Source: Alentia gelatinosa
Taxonomy: Eukaryota > Annelida > Polychaeta > Phyllodocida > Polynoidae
Reading direction: 5' to 3'
Assembly (NCBI GenBank): GCA_950022655.1
Contig: OX465590.1
Coordinates: forward strand, 37,895,218-37,959,217
DNA: 64,000 bases
The notes under the pieces were generated by a model. That model ran no database searches. It had not been told where the DNA came from and saw only the letters and a program-made list of their open reading frames with translations. The position numbers and the translations under genes were made by a program. This document shows, one piece after another, positions 51,766 to 63,418 of the stretch; position 1 is the first letter of the stretch; every line of letters begins with the position of its first letter.

Positions 51766-52132
51766 CAGGCCGCGTCTGTGCACGTAGGTATGTATAGATG
51801 ACACTTAACACGGGAAATCATATGAAATAGTCTATGGAAAATTATGAAATTTTCAGAATACCTAGAATATATAATGCTAATGCGGTTCTACAAAAATGGT
51901 GAAAGTTGATGGTAGATAAGGGTCTTAAATCGATCAATTTATACTTTAAGTGGGAATTGATTTTTTCATTAAATATTATTAGGCAATATCATATATGCTA
52001 TTGTTTTGTATTTACAGGTATAATATCAACCATAAATATGCATTATTTCTGGAATTATAAAGGAAATATTGTTAATCACGCTGGTTCCGTCGTGAGCTAT
52101 ATCCGGGCACATCGGGACCATGGTACCTTTTT
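51766..52132. other. AT-rich non-coding stretch
   Basis: No gene or shared repeat recognised. Confidence 0.3.
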
Positions 52133-52284
52133 CATGCACCCTCCCAACACGTTATGATGCGTCCCGACACGTCCCGACGCGAACCGACGCGCTACAATAT
52201 GCCTTCCGACGCGCTACGATATGGTCATTTTGTATCGGCTCGCGTCGGCTCGCGTCGGCTCGCGTCGGCGTTGGTGGGTGCGGG
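52133..52284. mobile_element. Small foldback MITE with 10-bp CGAC repeats
   Basis: The left GCACCCTCCCAACACG pairs with the right CGTTGGTGGGTGC. Left decamers GTCCCGACAC, GTCCCGACGC and GAACCGACGC face right decamers CGCGTCGGCT x3. About 150 bp, non-coding. Confidence 0.8.
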
Positions 52285-52787
52285 GTCTTACATACTCACA
52301 GGTCCGCAAATACTTGTCCAGACACCGTTATATAGGCGGGAGTGGCGGATTTGCCAATCTGTGAGTGAGTAATGTTTCACAGATTATATATGCCTGGTCT
52401 GTTTTCCCTTTATTATAGACCTTCAGGTGTTTTACATTAATAAGAAATTACTTATAATCGCCATTCAAAGTAAAATTTGGGCACGCAGATCTGGTCCATT
52501 CATACTGATACGGCCCTGCTGAATGGTATACCTGCTGTATACACGGAAGCAGAAACAAGCACACCTGCTCTAGCCTCAGAATTTGTTGCTAAGGGGATAC
52601 CATATTCATGAAATCCTTTTGGGAAACTCTACAAGTGTAAGGCCCGAAGGCAGTGCTTTGGTATTTGCTTCAATCCAGAGCCCTTCAGCCTTTGAGAGAG
52701 GACAAGGTCACTGAGTTATTTAGGATTACTCTGGCGGTGTACCCTCTGTTTTATATAGCTATGGGCGAATGTCTTACTTCACCAAGG
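52285..52787. other. Non-coding stretch with a family G scrap
   Basis: TATATAGCTATGGGCGAATG near 52753 resembles the family G start. No gene. Confidence 0.35.
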
Positions 52788-52862
52788 CCACGAGAAGGGG
52801 CGTTTGGAACTTTCTTGTCGCCGCTTGTCGTAGCCTTGTCGTGGTTGGTGGACGCCCCCGTT
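52788..52862. mobile_element. Foldback MITE family I, right end only
   Basis: CTTGTCGTAGCCTTGTCGTG then GTTGGTGGACGCCCCC matches the right end of 11811-12251. Confidence 0.75.
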
Positions 52863-53384
52863 TAGTCTCAGACAAAGTCCCAGTGAACACTCACCCTGGG
52901 ACTCAACTACCCCTGAGGTAAGGGATGTAAAAAACATATATATGATTCTGCTTGATGGTCTGCTATTGGCTAGGTTGGGACCTAGTCGGCGACTCAGCAG
53001 TGCGTCCATTTGTCTCAAGAAAATGCCCCTGTAGATTCTAAACAAATAAAAATCTATTGATGTTCTGTAGCTCGCTTGGGGTAATCATCGCCGACAATTA
53101 CATGATAAAACAACTTGTCTCCGGGAAATGGAACCGAACAAATCAGACGAGTTCCAATACGGAATCTCAGACATTGAGAGTTACACGAATCCCAGCGCGT
53201 GAATTCCACTTACATCTTCCATAACATACAGTTTATGATTTACCTGTGCTAGAGTTGCGGTAACCTCTATGAATTCCCTAGTGATCGAGCCCGTCGCCTG
53301 GGGACTATTTCCCAGAAGCTCGCCACAATAATGTAACACGACAATGAGGATAGCTTTCAGAATCCCTTCTTTTGGGGAGCTGAT
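52863..53384. other. Non-coding stretch, nothing recognised
   Basis: TACACGAATCCCAGCG..GAATTCCACTT near 53185 recalls the 121-bp repeat at 29.9 kb (GGAACCGAACAAATC, TACGGAATCTCAG); probably a diverged copy. No gene. Confidence 0.35.
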
Positions 53385-53570
53385 TGGTCATGGTCGGCTG
53401 GGCACACCTCTATGACCCTGAGACTCTGGCCCTCTGCTCCGTTCATAATGTCACTGTGAGTAGCACACAGATAGTGAAGGGATAGTTTTTTTTGCAGCAA
53501 ACTGGAAATCCATCTGGACATCCTAACCTTTGGCCAACGTATATAGGTCGTGCAAGCACGCTCTAATTAT
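53385..53570 (-). repeat. Family F copy, reverse
   Basis: TGATTGGTCATGGTCGGCTG to CGTGCAAGCACGCTCTAA matches, inverted, the left half of 28318-28705. Confidence 0.85.
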
Positions 53571-54698
53571 GTACCACGATAACAAGGGCCCCTAATCATG
53601 GGCTGTTTTGGCTATTATCTGAATAAGGACTGAACGTTACCCAAGCAGGATCGGGACATAATTGCAGTAAATTGAATCAAGTCTTTATAGAGACCACCTA
53701 ATACCTGGAGATAATAACAAAGTCATTAGGGAAGCTACTGTTGTCCTTTGGGAATTAACAGTAATGAATATGCAACACAGAGTTACATATTCTGCTGTGA
53801 CTTTCTCATCGAAAAACCAGTCTGGTGCATGATTTATCTATTAGCAAATTCGAAAAAACACACATAAAAACAAACAAGCATTCTCTATGGAGACTATAAA
53901 GATATGATGAATTCATGATTTATTCTTCACACATTACTTCTTTTTTTTTTGGGGGGGGGGGTAATTTTTGGTTCTGTTATTCTCATTCAGAACATAGAAA
54001 TGTTAAGAGCTAATCTTAGACGAATTCCCTTCTGTCAGCCTCAGTTTTCATACGCAGCTCTTTCTCTATCAACATAAAAGCTGATGGCAAAACGGCACCA
54101 TCCTCTATTGACATTTTCTATAAGAGGCTCTAAAACAGCTTCCTATGTTTTACGCCGAAGTTGTGCACAATTCGTCATGCTGAGGCACTTTCATGCCTTT
54201 GTTGGACATGATTCTTTCTTTGCATCAGTCTAATTGGCATTATCTCTGACAATAGAAGTAAGGTATTGCTCTGAGTCTTCACATCCATTAGGTTCAGCCT
54301 TTATGAAAAGGCACAGTTGATGATGCTCCCTTCAAAGACATGTGTTGCGAGGAATGCTTGAGGCCATTCAACTACCATGAGACATTAACGAGAAAACGTA
54401 CGCTTCTCGGCCGAGGCTTTCAGGTTGATAGATACTAATGAAAGAGTAGCATTCAGATCGTCAAGAAATATCTCTTTTGAAGATCACAGTTTTTTTCTCA
54501 TAATATACTGATTGGAAAGTGACTCCTCCCCATGAAGCATATCAGGTGCCCCTACATATGAGATTTCCAATCAGGTCTTTTGTATTTTTCTAATATTGCA
54601 TAGTGCTGATGATATCAAAGAGATCATGGATGGCAGGGCATTTGGCTGGAAACCCTCTGAGCTCCCGACACACTACGACAAGCGTTACAACACACTAT
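53571..54698. other. AT-rich non-coding stretch with T10G10 run
   Basis: A homopolymer pair of T then G lies at 53940-53960. No coding evidence or shared repeat was noticed. Confidence 0.4.
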
Positions 54699-54987
54699 GG
54701 GGCTGTTTCCATTGGCCGACGAAAAGGGCGGAGATTTTTTGAGTTACCCAGAAAGTCTGTCGGTGGTGCCACCGGCTCTGCATCGGTATCGACACAGTGA
54801 TGAGGGTAGTAGTTTTCACTCAGTGACCAAGCTTTCACTCAGTGGTCAGTGGTACCACATTGCATAAGTTAAGCAGAAAAAGTCGTGGGTCATTTCACGA
54901 GCTGGGTTGTTTCCATTGACCAAACGCCCATTGGTGGTTCCTGACTGTAGATCAATGATTGAAAATCGGCCTATGGAAACGGGCCTT
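54699..54987 (+). mobile_element. MITE family C copy 3
   Basis: It runs from GGGGCTGTTTCCATTGGCC to CTATGGAAACGGGCCTTAT. The interior matches 24868-25169 closely. Confidence 0.9.
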
Positions 54988-55129
54988 ATGACAGAGAATT
55001 TGTCAACCTTCTAACACAGCTACGATGCGGTAATTTAGCTCGATACTCTGACATCCTACGAAGCCTTTTTTCTTCTGAGAATGCTATGATACGAGAATTT
55101 TGATTCATAGCCATGTCATAGCCATGTCA

Positions 55130-55669
55130 GGGCCCCGTTACTCCACGTTTACGACAGAGCTGCGGATCGCAGAATAGTGATGCGAGGACTTAAACGTTGC
55201 TCCTGAAATTTTGCGGATCGCGTCGTAATCGCATAGGCGCAGCGCCGCATAAAATACTGCTTTTAGCGACACTTTTTATTTAGACCTTCACAGCACTGTG
55301 GATCGTATCGCAGCCTTATCTGATATTTCAAATAACGACCCATGGAAGCATCACCAACCCCCGCCACTTGTTCTTCTACCTATTGGAAATAGCGATTCAA
55401 ACTACCAGGTGCCAGATCAGTTTTAGCTATGGTGCCATCTGTATTTAATTGAATAACTGATTAATCTTCCCCTGTCTCATGCAATATGTGCTCCTGAATT
55501 GTTGTATCGTAATCGCATCGTAAAAATTAGCGATACCGCGGAAGTATAGCGATATGATCCGATATTACTGGAGCAATGCTTTTTAGTTGGATCGTTAAAG
55601 TAATCGTAAAAATAAAATTGCGATCCGATTATAGCTAGCGATACCACAAAAACAGGAGCAACGGGGCCC
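55130..55669 (+). mobile_element. MITE family D, second near full-length copy
   Basis: It runs from GGGCCCCGTTACTCCACGTT to ACAGGAGCAACGGGGCCC. It matches 17999-18564 throughout and is slightly shorter. Confidence 0.92.
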
Positions 55670-55676
55670 AGTGGGT

Positions 55677-55875
55677 CTTGAGATATTTCAGTCTTGAGTG
55701 CTTGGCCATGCTCAGTTGGACACGCTTCTAACACAGTGAGACACTGGCACCCTGCTCCCTTCCCAGTATCACAGCGCGTATCACGCAGATAGTGAAGGGA
55801 TAGCGTTTTGAAGTATGCTAGATGCACCACTCTAACCTTTAGGCAATGTATATGGACGTGCAATCTACTATCGAC
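55677..55875 (-). repeat. Family F copy, reverse
   Basis: TTGAGATATTTCAGTCTTGA, CAGTGAGACACTGGCACCCT, ATAGTGAAGGGATAGCG and CTAACCTTTAGGCAATGTAT match family F inverted. A further frame over this and the adjacent MITE (55477-55920) is not a gene. Confidence 0.8.
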
Positions 55876-55940
55876 TAAAGCACCAACTACAGGTAAAACT
55901 TCTATGTTCACAATCCTCATATTAACCCTGGTCAGATAGC

Positions 55941-56335
55941 ATTTTTTTTTTTATATTGAGCTTCGCTCTATTTATTGAACCGAAAGAGTTACAGTAAGTT
56001 TGGGTAGAAAATACATGTGAACTTTCCATTGGCGTTTAATGGACTATCCAAACGGCTACAAGTGGCTAACAATGTCTGAAATCGAAGATTGTACATAGGA
56101 AACTCTGAATAATTGTATCTAACTATTTGCATGAACAATATAGCACACTTATACTAATTTCTTATCCTTTTTCGTACTAATTGAAACGTTAGATGCATTT
56201 TATAACAATGTACATTCTCAGATTGCATGTTTTAGCTGTATTATGAAACATTTAAAGTGACCTTTTATCTATCATCAGTGCAGTAAGACAGCAATTTGTC
56301 TTTGTTATCCTCAGAGACCCCTAGTCGCACTGTGT
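55941..56335 (-). repeat. Probable LINE 3' end (reverse)
   Basis: The minus strand has TTCAATAAATAGAGCGAAGC followed by an A tract at 55953-55941. Upstream UTR-like sequence has no coding part. Confidence 0.45.
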
Positions 56336-56338
56336 CTT

Positions 56339-56656
56339 AAGCCGGATGCCCATCTACCGATTTAGGGTTGAACGATTAGTTCCCAAATCGTATAGGAGTC
56401 GGTTACCATGTCGCAGGCAAATTACGTAACCCCTCGCTCGACCCGCACACTGATAAAATCGGTGTATTGTCCACTAATCGCTGGGGGAGGGCAAAAAACA
56501 AAGAAACCGAGTGTTCACTAATCGCTTGGTAGCCTTGCCTAGCTGTCCTACATCTACCGACTCCATTAGGATGGTTCGGCTGAGACAAATTACCCTACGC
56601 TTATCGCCGACAAACGTACATAAATGTTCCGTAATCGGTAGATGGGCATTGGGCTT
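56339..56656 (+). mobile_element. MITE family E copy 5
   Basis: It runs from AAGCCGGATGCCCATCTACC to GGTAGATGGGCATTGGGCTT, about 318 bp, one of the most complete copies. Flanked by TTA/TAA. Confidence 0.93.
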
Positions 56657-56756
56657 AAGATAAGAAGTACCCGGATTGATGGCTCAGATGTCCACCCATC
56701 GTGTTTGGCCCATTCAGAGAGTATTCAGGTAGAACTGGGTCCTGTTTTATAGACAG

Positions 56757-56960
56757 CGACGTCTTTATTAGTGATCACGGAAAAAGAGTGACTGATCTAG
56801 TGACCGTATTAGTGACCGTCACTGTTTCGCGTTGCATAGACAAGATCACTATTTCACAGTGCGACCACTGTTGATTTGATCACTAATAGGTCAGTCCCTG
56901 TTGAAACGATCACTATTATAGTGATCGAATCAAAGCAATCACTATTTCTATGGATATCTA
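56757..56960. repeat. Cluster of GTGATC/TAGTGAC motifs
   Basis: TTAGTGATCACGG, CTAGTGACCG, TTAGTGACCG, GATCACTATT and TATAGTGATCG recur about ten times in both orientations over 200 bp. Partly self-complementary; function unknown. Confidence 0.6.
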
Positions 56961-58007
56961 CCTGCCAGGAACCAAATTGTCTTTGCCAAGTCAACTTCGG
57001 CAATTGTCTGTGGTTCTTTTGCAAAGTAAAATAAAAATGCAAACTCCTAGCAGAGGTTCATCATTAAGGCAGAGCCGAGCAATGAATCATATTCAATAGG
57101 AAGGACTATCTTTTGTACAGAAAAGAATAAATGTTTAATAAAAAAATAAAATTCCAAACGAGTGGAGTATTGTCGAATTTACAATTCGAGTAGGGATCTG
57201 TATTTATCTTATCCCTTTAATGAACTTAGAATAACATTACATTTTCAAAATAATGCAAATTACTTTGTAAATCTAGTTAGGAACGTATAAATCTCTATGT
57301 TGATGTCTTGTGTATTTGTCTACGCTGATTAGCCAGTTCCTTATGATGTCTTCTCCCATCACTCACTGGGTTATTATTGCATTTATATTTTTTCAATGTT
57401 ATTGCAAGGCTATCAGGGGTGAGATAAATGGCTGGATCACACTTCAGGAATATTTTCAGATAAAGTAGGGCCAATTCAGGTTCCCTGAGAGAGTAATATA
57501 ACCCGAACTTAAATAAACCATTGAAGGCAGTCTAGGATCCATTATATACCAAGAGATGCTCTTTTGAAATTACAAAGGGAAGTCCCCCCCCAAAAAACCC
57601 ACAAAACAAAATATGAACGGGAATAGTAACCAGGATGAGAAACTTATCCCAAAGCTATAAAATAAACGCCTGTATAAATCATTCCAGCAAAATCCGGAAC
57701 TGAATCATCATCAGCACAAACTGGGGGAAAGTTTCCAACCCCAGGAGACAAAGGCCTTCCCCATCTTGCAAATAGATGCTGTGATGAAGACGGAAAGACT
57801 GTTTTCCGGAAAGTAACTCAAGGGATCGCCCTTTTCAGCGCTGCGAATAGCTTCGTCTCAAACCTGGGCTGGCTTTACAGAATCCTAATATGTTCTTTCT
57901 TTCTCTCAATAAAGCAGCATAGGCTTTTCTCCATCTGCAGGGCTGCGATACGATACTGACGAGGAACGAGCTTTGGGCAATATCTGGGACTGTATCTGCA
58001 GGATTTC
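56961..58007. other. Non-coding stretch, nothing recognised
   Basis: Short frames only; an A tract near 57127-57150 and a C8/A run near 57584-57600. Confidence 0.35.
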
Positions 58008-58010
58008 TCG

Positions 58011-58720
58011 GTGTTTACACTGGACGATTTTAGGCGACGATTTCAAAATTTAGCCCCACCTAGAAATCGTCTAGTGTTACCCGGCGTTTACACTAGACGA
58101 TTATAGGCGACGATTTCTAAATTCAGCACCACCTAGAAATCGTCTAGTGTCACCCGGTGTTTACACTGGACGATTACAGGTGACGATCTCCAAATTTAGC
58201 ACCACCTAGAAATCGTCTAGTGTCACCCGGCGTTTACACTACACGATTACAGACGACGATTTTCAAATTTAGCACCACCTAGAAATCGTCTAGTGTCACC
58301 CGGTGTTTACACTGGACGATTATAGGCAACGATTTTCAAATTTAGCACCAGCTAGAAATCGTCTAGTGTCACCCGGTGTTTACAATGGATGATTACAGGC
58401 AACGATTTTCAAATTTAGCACCACCTAGAAATCGTCTAGTGTCACCCGGTGTGTACACTAGACGATTATAGGCGACGATTTTTAAATTTAGCACCACCTA
58501 GAAATCGTCTAGTGTCACCCGGCGTTTACACTAGACCATTACAGGCGACGATCGTCTAGTGTCACCCGGTGTTTATACTAGACGATTATAGGCGACGATT
58601 TTTAAATTCAGCACCACCTAGAAATCGTCTAGTGTCACCCGGCGTTTACACTAGACGATTACGGCCGGTGATTCTGGCATTTTGACTATGAGCCTTAAAG
58701 GACTAGAAATCTTCTAGCAT
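58011..58720. repeat. 73-bp tandem array of small hairpins, about 9 units
   Basis: Units start at 58011, 58084, 58157, 58230, 58303, 58376, 58449, 58522 (shortened to 47 bp), 58569 and 58642. Each starts CCGGYGTTTACACTRGACGA and ends AAATCGTCTAGTGTCAC, so each unit is a hairpin with ACTAGACGATT arms. The last unit decays into unique sequence. Confidence 0.95.
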
Positions 58721-59466
58721 AAACGCAAAGCAATTGGCAGCTGCAGATCATTTGATTACTTCAGATCACACAATCCAGCACCACCTGCCGACTATTGGAC
58801 ATGCTCTAACGACGACGATGATTTCAAGCCAGATTGAATTAGTCGTCTAGATGGGTGGCGATAATGTGAAAACTAAATCATCATTGTAAACACTCAACTA
58901 CATTCTGAGGTCGACAGATTTTGTGGTGGACATAGCCGTGAAGGTTTTAGTCTTCTAGTGTAAACGCCTAGTAAACGCCAAACTGGTGATGACTACAGAT
59001 CAGCTGATTACGCAATTTGGCACCACCTAATTAATGATTATGCTGGTGATTTTATGCTGACGATTATTTCAGAACGGCTTGGATTTATGGTTGAGAGACC
59101 TAATAATTCTATAAAACCTCAGTTGTCAACCGCCTTTACTTTTGGCTTGAAACAAGTTGTAAAAGTCGAGTTCTCTATCCCGCGTTTGTCTAGTTAATAG
59201 TCGTCAGGCAATGGTAGATTAAGCAATATCGGCTGCAATAGTCATCAACTCAAAAATGTCCTCAAGCGTTTACACTAGACAACATTTTTCATCTCTTGAA
59301 TGAGGAACGTTTACCCTAGTTCATTTATACGATTAAAGGCGACGATTCTTGGAGGTTGACCATGCCTGAACTACAGGTGAAAGCATTGGAAAATTCCATG
59401 TGAAATAAGGTAGAGTAAAAAGTCTTGGTTGTCCATGCAGAACATTTGAGATTTTACAGAATCACC

Positions 59467-59777
59467 AGGGACCTGTTTCACTAGTTTTGTGACATGTCTA
59501 GATGGCGTCTAGATGGTGTGTCCGGTTTCATAAGAACTAGACATTAGACTTCGTTTTGTCCGTTCTTGCTTGCACTGTTGGTGCCGCTTTTCATGTCTGT
59601 CTTAACACTTTTGTCACCAAACTAGTGAAACAGGTCCATGATGTGTAGATTTGTCTAATTCTTATGTTTGTGGTCTGTCTTTTCCTAAGGGCAGCTGCTT
59701 GTGTTGTCATGAAACTAGACAACCCCAATGTCTGTATGGTGTCACAGACATGTCACAAAACTAGTGAAACAGGTCCC
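59467..59777. mobile_element. MITE family B copy 2, near full-length
   Basis: It runs from GGGACCTGTTTCACTAGTTT to AAACTAGTGAAACAGGTCCC, with an internal inverted ACCAAACTAGTGAAACAGG near 59617. It matches 695-881 inverted. Nested in the 58008-59976 element. Confidence 0.88.
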
Positions 59778-60053
59778 AGATGTCTGGGTGACTAAATCAA
59801 GCCGGCTTGATTTAGTTGTCAGCCATCAAGTGGCATTCATAACCACCAGGTTATGCCATTCTGTAGTCGCCATGCACTTGCTGTTTAGAGATGATTTCTA
59901 GCCATTGAAGACTTAAAGTCATCAGGAGGAGCTAAATTCAATAATCGTCACCCATCTTTTGTAAACACCGGGTTAGGGAGCACGACCTCACGAATTTCCC
60001 TAGACGATCTACAATTTAGTATCGTTTTCAGCCGTCTTGTGCAATGACCTGCG

Positions 60054-60121
60054 TTGGATATAATATATAAAACATATTATGCCAGTCCGCTTACATAATA
60101 TGTTTACATATTATATCCAAC
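60054..60121. repeat. Hairpin with ~28-bp arms
   Basis: TTGGATATAATAT..AACATATTATG pairs with CATAATATGTTTACATATTA followed by TATCCAAC. The loop is about 12 bp. Confidence 0.85.
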
Positions 60122-60995
60122 AAGGATATGATTTTTAGGAATCAGATGTGAATTTCTCACCTTATTATCGGGGGTCAGGCTATGGAGTTCACTGCCTTCA
60201 CCCGTGCAAGAAACATGCGAGCTAAAAACCTTCAAGCGTGAAATCGACGGCTACCTTTAAAAGTTTGTGTCACATGCTCCCAACTCATCATTACCTTCAT
60301 CCATCCCCTTTATAGCCCTATTGATGGCAAATCATAAACTCTTTTGATTTCGATGTTATTTACCGGTTCTGCCATATTTGTATTGTGTTTATCAGAGGAG
60401 CATCTGAAAAACTCAGTCATGCTGAGAAATGTTTTTGCTAAATAAAAAATCTTACCCTGATTATATTATGTTCAACGGAAAAGGAATCCGAAGAAAACCA
60501 GCACCAGCAATAAGCTTAGCTGACGGGATTCCTATTATTGATTCCCTGTTATGATGATATGATCATACACTCAGTACTTGTATTACAAAGAGGAATCAAT
60601 AAAAATTTGATAAAAAAAAGATAAAAGACTGGAGGCACCTTCAAGGGCGCAGCATTGTAAATCGCACAGTGTGAACTGTACGCATTCCACTAGTGGACTT
60701 GGCATGCTGGGTTGAGAGAAAGGTATGGAGGCATATGGAGTTTCCCAGTCGCAAGCGCTTTTAGATATCAAACATGTTTAATATTTTGTACGGCTAGTGT
60801 GTGACTGGGCGTTCTGATGTACCTCCAGTCGCAAAGTTGGTGGTTCACGCACATATTTGCGGGTACCTTGCGTCTGAACGTACCTCCAGTTTTAACCCTT
60901 TAGGGACGAATGATGCAACCGGCCCAGGCCGAATGATGCCTCAATTAGGCATCAATTCTCTGATATCTAATATATTGCTTTTAAGGAGGAAATAA
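60122..60995. other. Non-coding stretch, nothing recognised
   Basis: No recognised coding sequence. GTACCTCCAGT phrases at 60819-60895 recall the minisatellite at 61.76 kb. Confidence 0.35.
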
Positions 60996-61705
60996 TTAAT
61001 AAATGGACATGAAACTTTTAGAGAATGTAGATATAACATCATATATCATATTACGAGGAAAATCATGTACGATCTTATGGATAACTCATCATATAACGTG
61101 ATTAAACCATCGAATTATGGCTTCAGGCAATATAGTGGTCGTCCTCTGGGAGTATACACTGGCACTATCATCCGTCTCTATAATGTTTTTGCCACAGCCA
61201 AATAATAACTCTTTCTTAAATTCCATCCTTTATCATGGGGGGCGAAGTTGGAACTTACTGTCGCCCATTACTAGAAATATTCCTACTTATAAGGAGTTTA
61301 AGGGTATATAAAAAAAGTGTATGAATGAAAAGATCCCTCTGCTCGTAGAAGGGTGACTATTACTTTGGAGACGTGATCATCTTGCTATTAAATCTGTGTG
61401 ATGAGGATCTCTCTCAGGCACCTTCTTGTAGTTTCTGTCTAAATTCTCTTATCCATTGTATACCTAGTCAATTTGACATGTAACTGTGACACAAATTCAA
61501 AGTTAACTGATTCAGTTTTGTTATGGCATCTTGTCACATATCTCTTTGTTTGTTGGGAGGCCCTGCGATGAAAAACAGCCTATTATAAGGCTGACGCAAT
61601 CGGCCACTTTATTTGATGCAACTGGATTACTGATACTCTGTACTACCTATGTGTATGTGTTTTAGCATCAATAAAGAAAATTTTGAAGAAAAAAAGAAAA
61701 AAAGG
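60996..61705 (+). mobile_element. LINE 3' end with A-rich tail, copy 2
   Basis: It holds a decayed ORF2 C-terminus, a 3' UTR and a tail from AGCATCAATAAAGAAAA to an A-rich run at 61676-61704. It is the same family as 16277-16915. Confidence 0.75.
61190..61311 (+). pseudogene. LINE ORF2 C-terminus remnant
   Basis: The frame reads NNNSFLNSILYHGGRSWNLL then SPITRNIPTYKEFKG before a stop. It matches the 16.4-kb copy (AFMKSILYAGA.., LSPITRNIPNYLEFKK). Only about 40 residues are preserved; the part upstream is unrecognisable in this frame. Confidence 0.75.
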
Positions 61706-61755
61706 GTAGCTCAGCCACAGACCCTCGTCCTTAAAGGGTTAAGTGCGGTACCTCC

Positions 61756-61895
61756 AGTATCAGACTAGAGGTACATACTCGCAAGCCCCCCTCAGACTAA
61801 AGGTACATACTTGCAAGCCCCCCTCAGACTAGAGGTACATACTTGCAAGCCTCCCCCCCCTCAGACTAGAGGTACATACTTGCAAGCCCTCCCTC
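61756..61895. repeat. 32-bp minisatellite, about 4.5 units
   Basis: Units are built on CAGACTAGAGGTACATACTT followed by GCAAGCCCCCCT, with C-run length variation (32-36 bp). Confidence 0.95.
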
Positions 61896-62070
61896 AGGCC
61901 AGTCGTAGTCGCACAGTGTGAACTGGCCTTAAACGCAGGGATGGGACGGCACTCCATGTCTTCAGTCTCCGCATCTGAATGTCACAGTGTAAGCGGTTTA
62001 CGTTCTGTGGGGGACCATCTGACCCCCGATAGAGACCCTGGGGAGTCAGTGTAAGCTGTAGGTTTATGTT

Positions 62071-62287
62071 TAAAGGGGGTGTTCCACTGGACCGACGGTA
62101 GCCGATTCCATAGCCAGACAATCGCCGATTATTATCGGATACCCTAGAATTTCTCAAATCTTAGAAAATGGTCATTTATTAAACTATTATTATCAGAATT
62201 AAATGAATTACAATACGTGAGCTTCCTCTTAAGGGCCCAGGAACAATTGATCGGATGAGAAATCGGCCTGGTGGATTCACCCCTTTA
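62071..62287. mobile_element. Small MITE of the TCCACC group
   Basis: The left TAAAGGGGGTGTTCCACTGG (then ACCGACGG) pairs with the right CCTGGTGGATTCACCCCTTTA. 217 bp, non-coding, single copy in this window. Confidence 0.65.
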
Positions 62288-63220
62288 CTTGTTTCTTTGT
62301 TAATCACACACATATGTTGTTCTTCCATGTGACTCTAATGAAACATGAGTTCGTAAATCTTTTTTTGAGAATGTTTTTTACCGGTAGTTCGTCATGTCCT
62401 TAGCGTAGTTTTGTGTAGGAGGGGGGTGTTCAGTAGTCGTTTTTTAGATCCGAAGATCATTTGTTTGGTTTTGGCAGTGCTTACTACAGCTTGTTGTTTT
62501 GACACCAAGTTCTATTTTGTCTAGGTACAGTTTAAGTCTATTGGTTGCTGTTTCAATGTTGTTATCACTTGCATATAACACTTTTTAAAATCAGTTTTTT
62601 TTAAATGACGTTGACAAGGCAAAATATGCCTGTTTTCGATCAATACCAGTGCATACAAGCTTCGATTACAATGATATGTTTTTGGGCTGTGGCAAGAAGA
62701 CTAGCTAGCTAACCAACAGATATGACTTAGATAAACACAACAATACTTAACATAATTGAAGGCAAATCATTTTCAATCGATCAGGGCAAATCTATACTGT
62801 TTGATGGTATTCATGTAGAAACAAAATTTTTCTATTTTTCAAGGAATTTGTGAAGTAGCCACAAAAAGCGAAGGATATTGTAAATGGAGACAGATTACAA
62901 ATGGAAATATTTCAGCTAACGAAATATTGTTATTTAAATGTTAGAAAGCCCTCTTTTTTGAAGGAAGGAGGTGAGATAGATCATGGTACCTGTGGGGTTG
63001 GTCTCTAATGTACGACTTTGTGCAAATAATAAAAAAAAGTGTTGAATTATGTTTACCCACATCGTCCCAGGATCTCCTTGGAGTATAGAAAAGGGTCTTC
63101 TTGTACGATCTCCTGGATCTTGATCCTGATCTGGATGGAGTGACACCATGGACATCTCTGCACATCTCTGCCCGATCCTGGTGAAGTGCCGTCAAGGATG
63201 CATCTCAGCCTTCTCCACCT
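62288..63220. other. Non-coding stretch, nothing recognised
   Basis: The phrase AAAAGGGTCTTCTTGTACGATC near 63090 resembles the inner end of family L. No gene was recognised. Confidence 0.3.
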
Positions 63221-63224
63221 CACG

Positions 63225-63418
63225 CTCCATTTTATTTTTTATTTTTTTGTTCAATATCTTTTATTGGTCGAATATTTTCACAATTTTCCATTCTTTGTTT
63301 GCAATCAACGTAGTCAGACCAATAAAGGAAATACCAAAGATGTCAAGTCAGTTACAGCATGGGCCTACACTGGTTTTCAGTTGACATCCAGCATAGAGTT
63401 TTACAACGTTTGCACATA
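63225..63418 (-). repeat. Possible retroelement 3' end (reverse)
   Basis: The minus strand has GACCAATAAAAGATATTG followed by an A-rich tract (63252-63228). No coding part; weak evidence. Confidence 0.3.

Larger units (their letters stand above)
58008..59976. mobile_element. Large complex element with family M-type ends
   Basis: It begins CGGTGTTTACACTGGACGAT and ends in the inverted TTTGTAAACACCGGGTTAG. The left third is the 73-bp array. The middle has scattered TCGTCTAG/CGACGAT motifs. A family B MITE is inserted at 59467-59777. No coding. It may be one expanded element or several merged copies. Confidence 0.6.

Noticed and set aside
55477..55920. 147-codon frame on the minus strand
   Set aside because: It spans the end of a family D MITE and a family F repeat; composite of repeats.
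58011..58720. CRISPR-like array
   Set aside because: The 73-bp units are continuous hairpins with conserved interiors, not short repeats separated by unique spacers; the context is eukaryotic.
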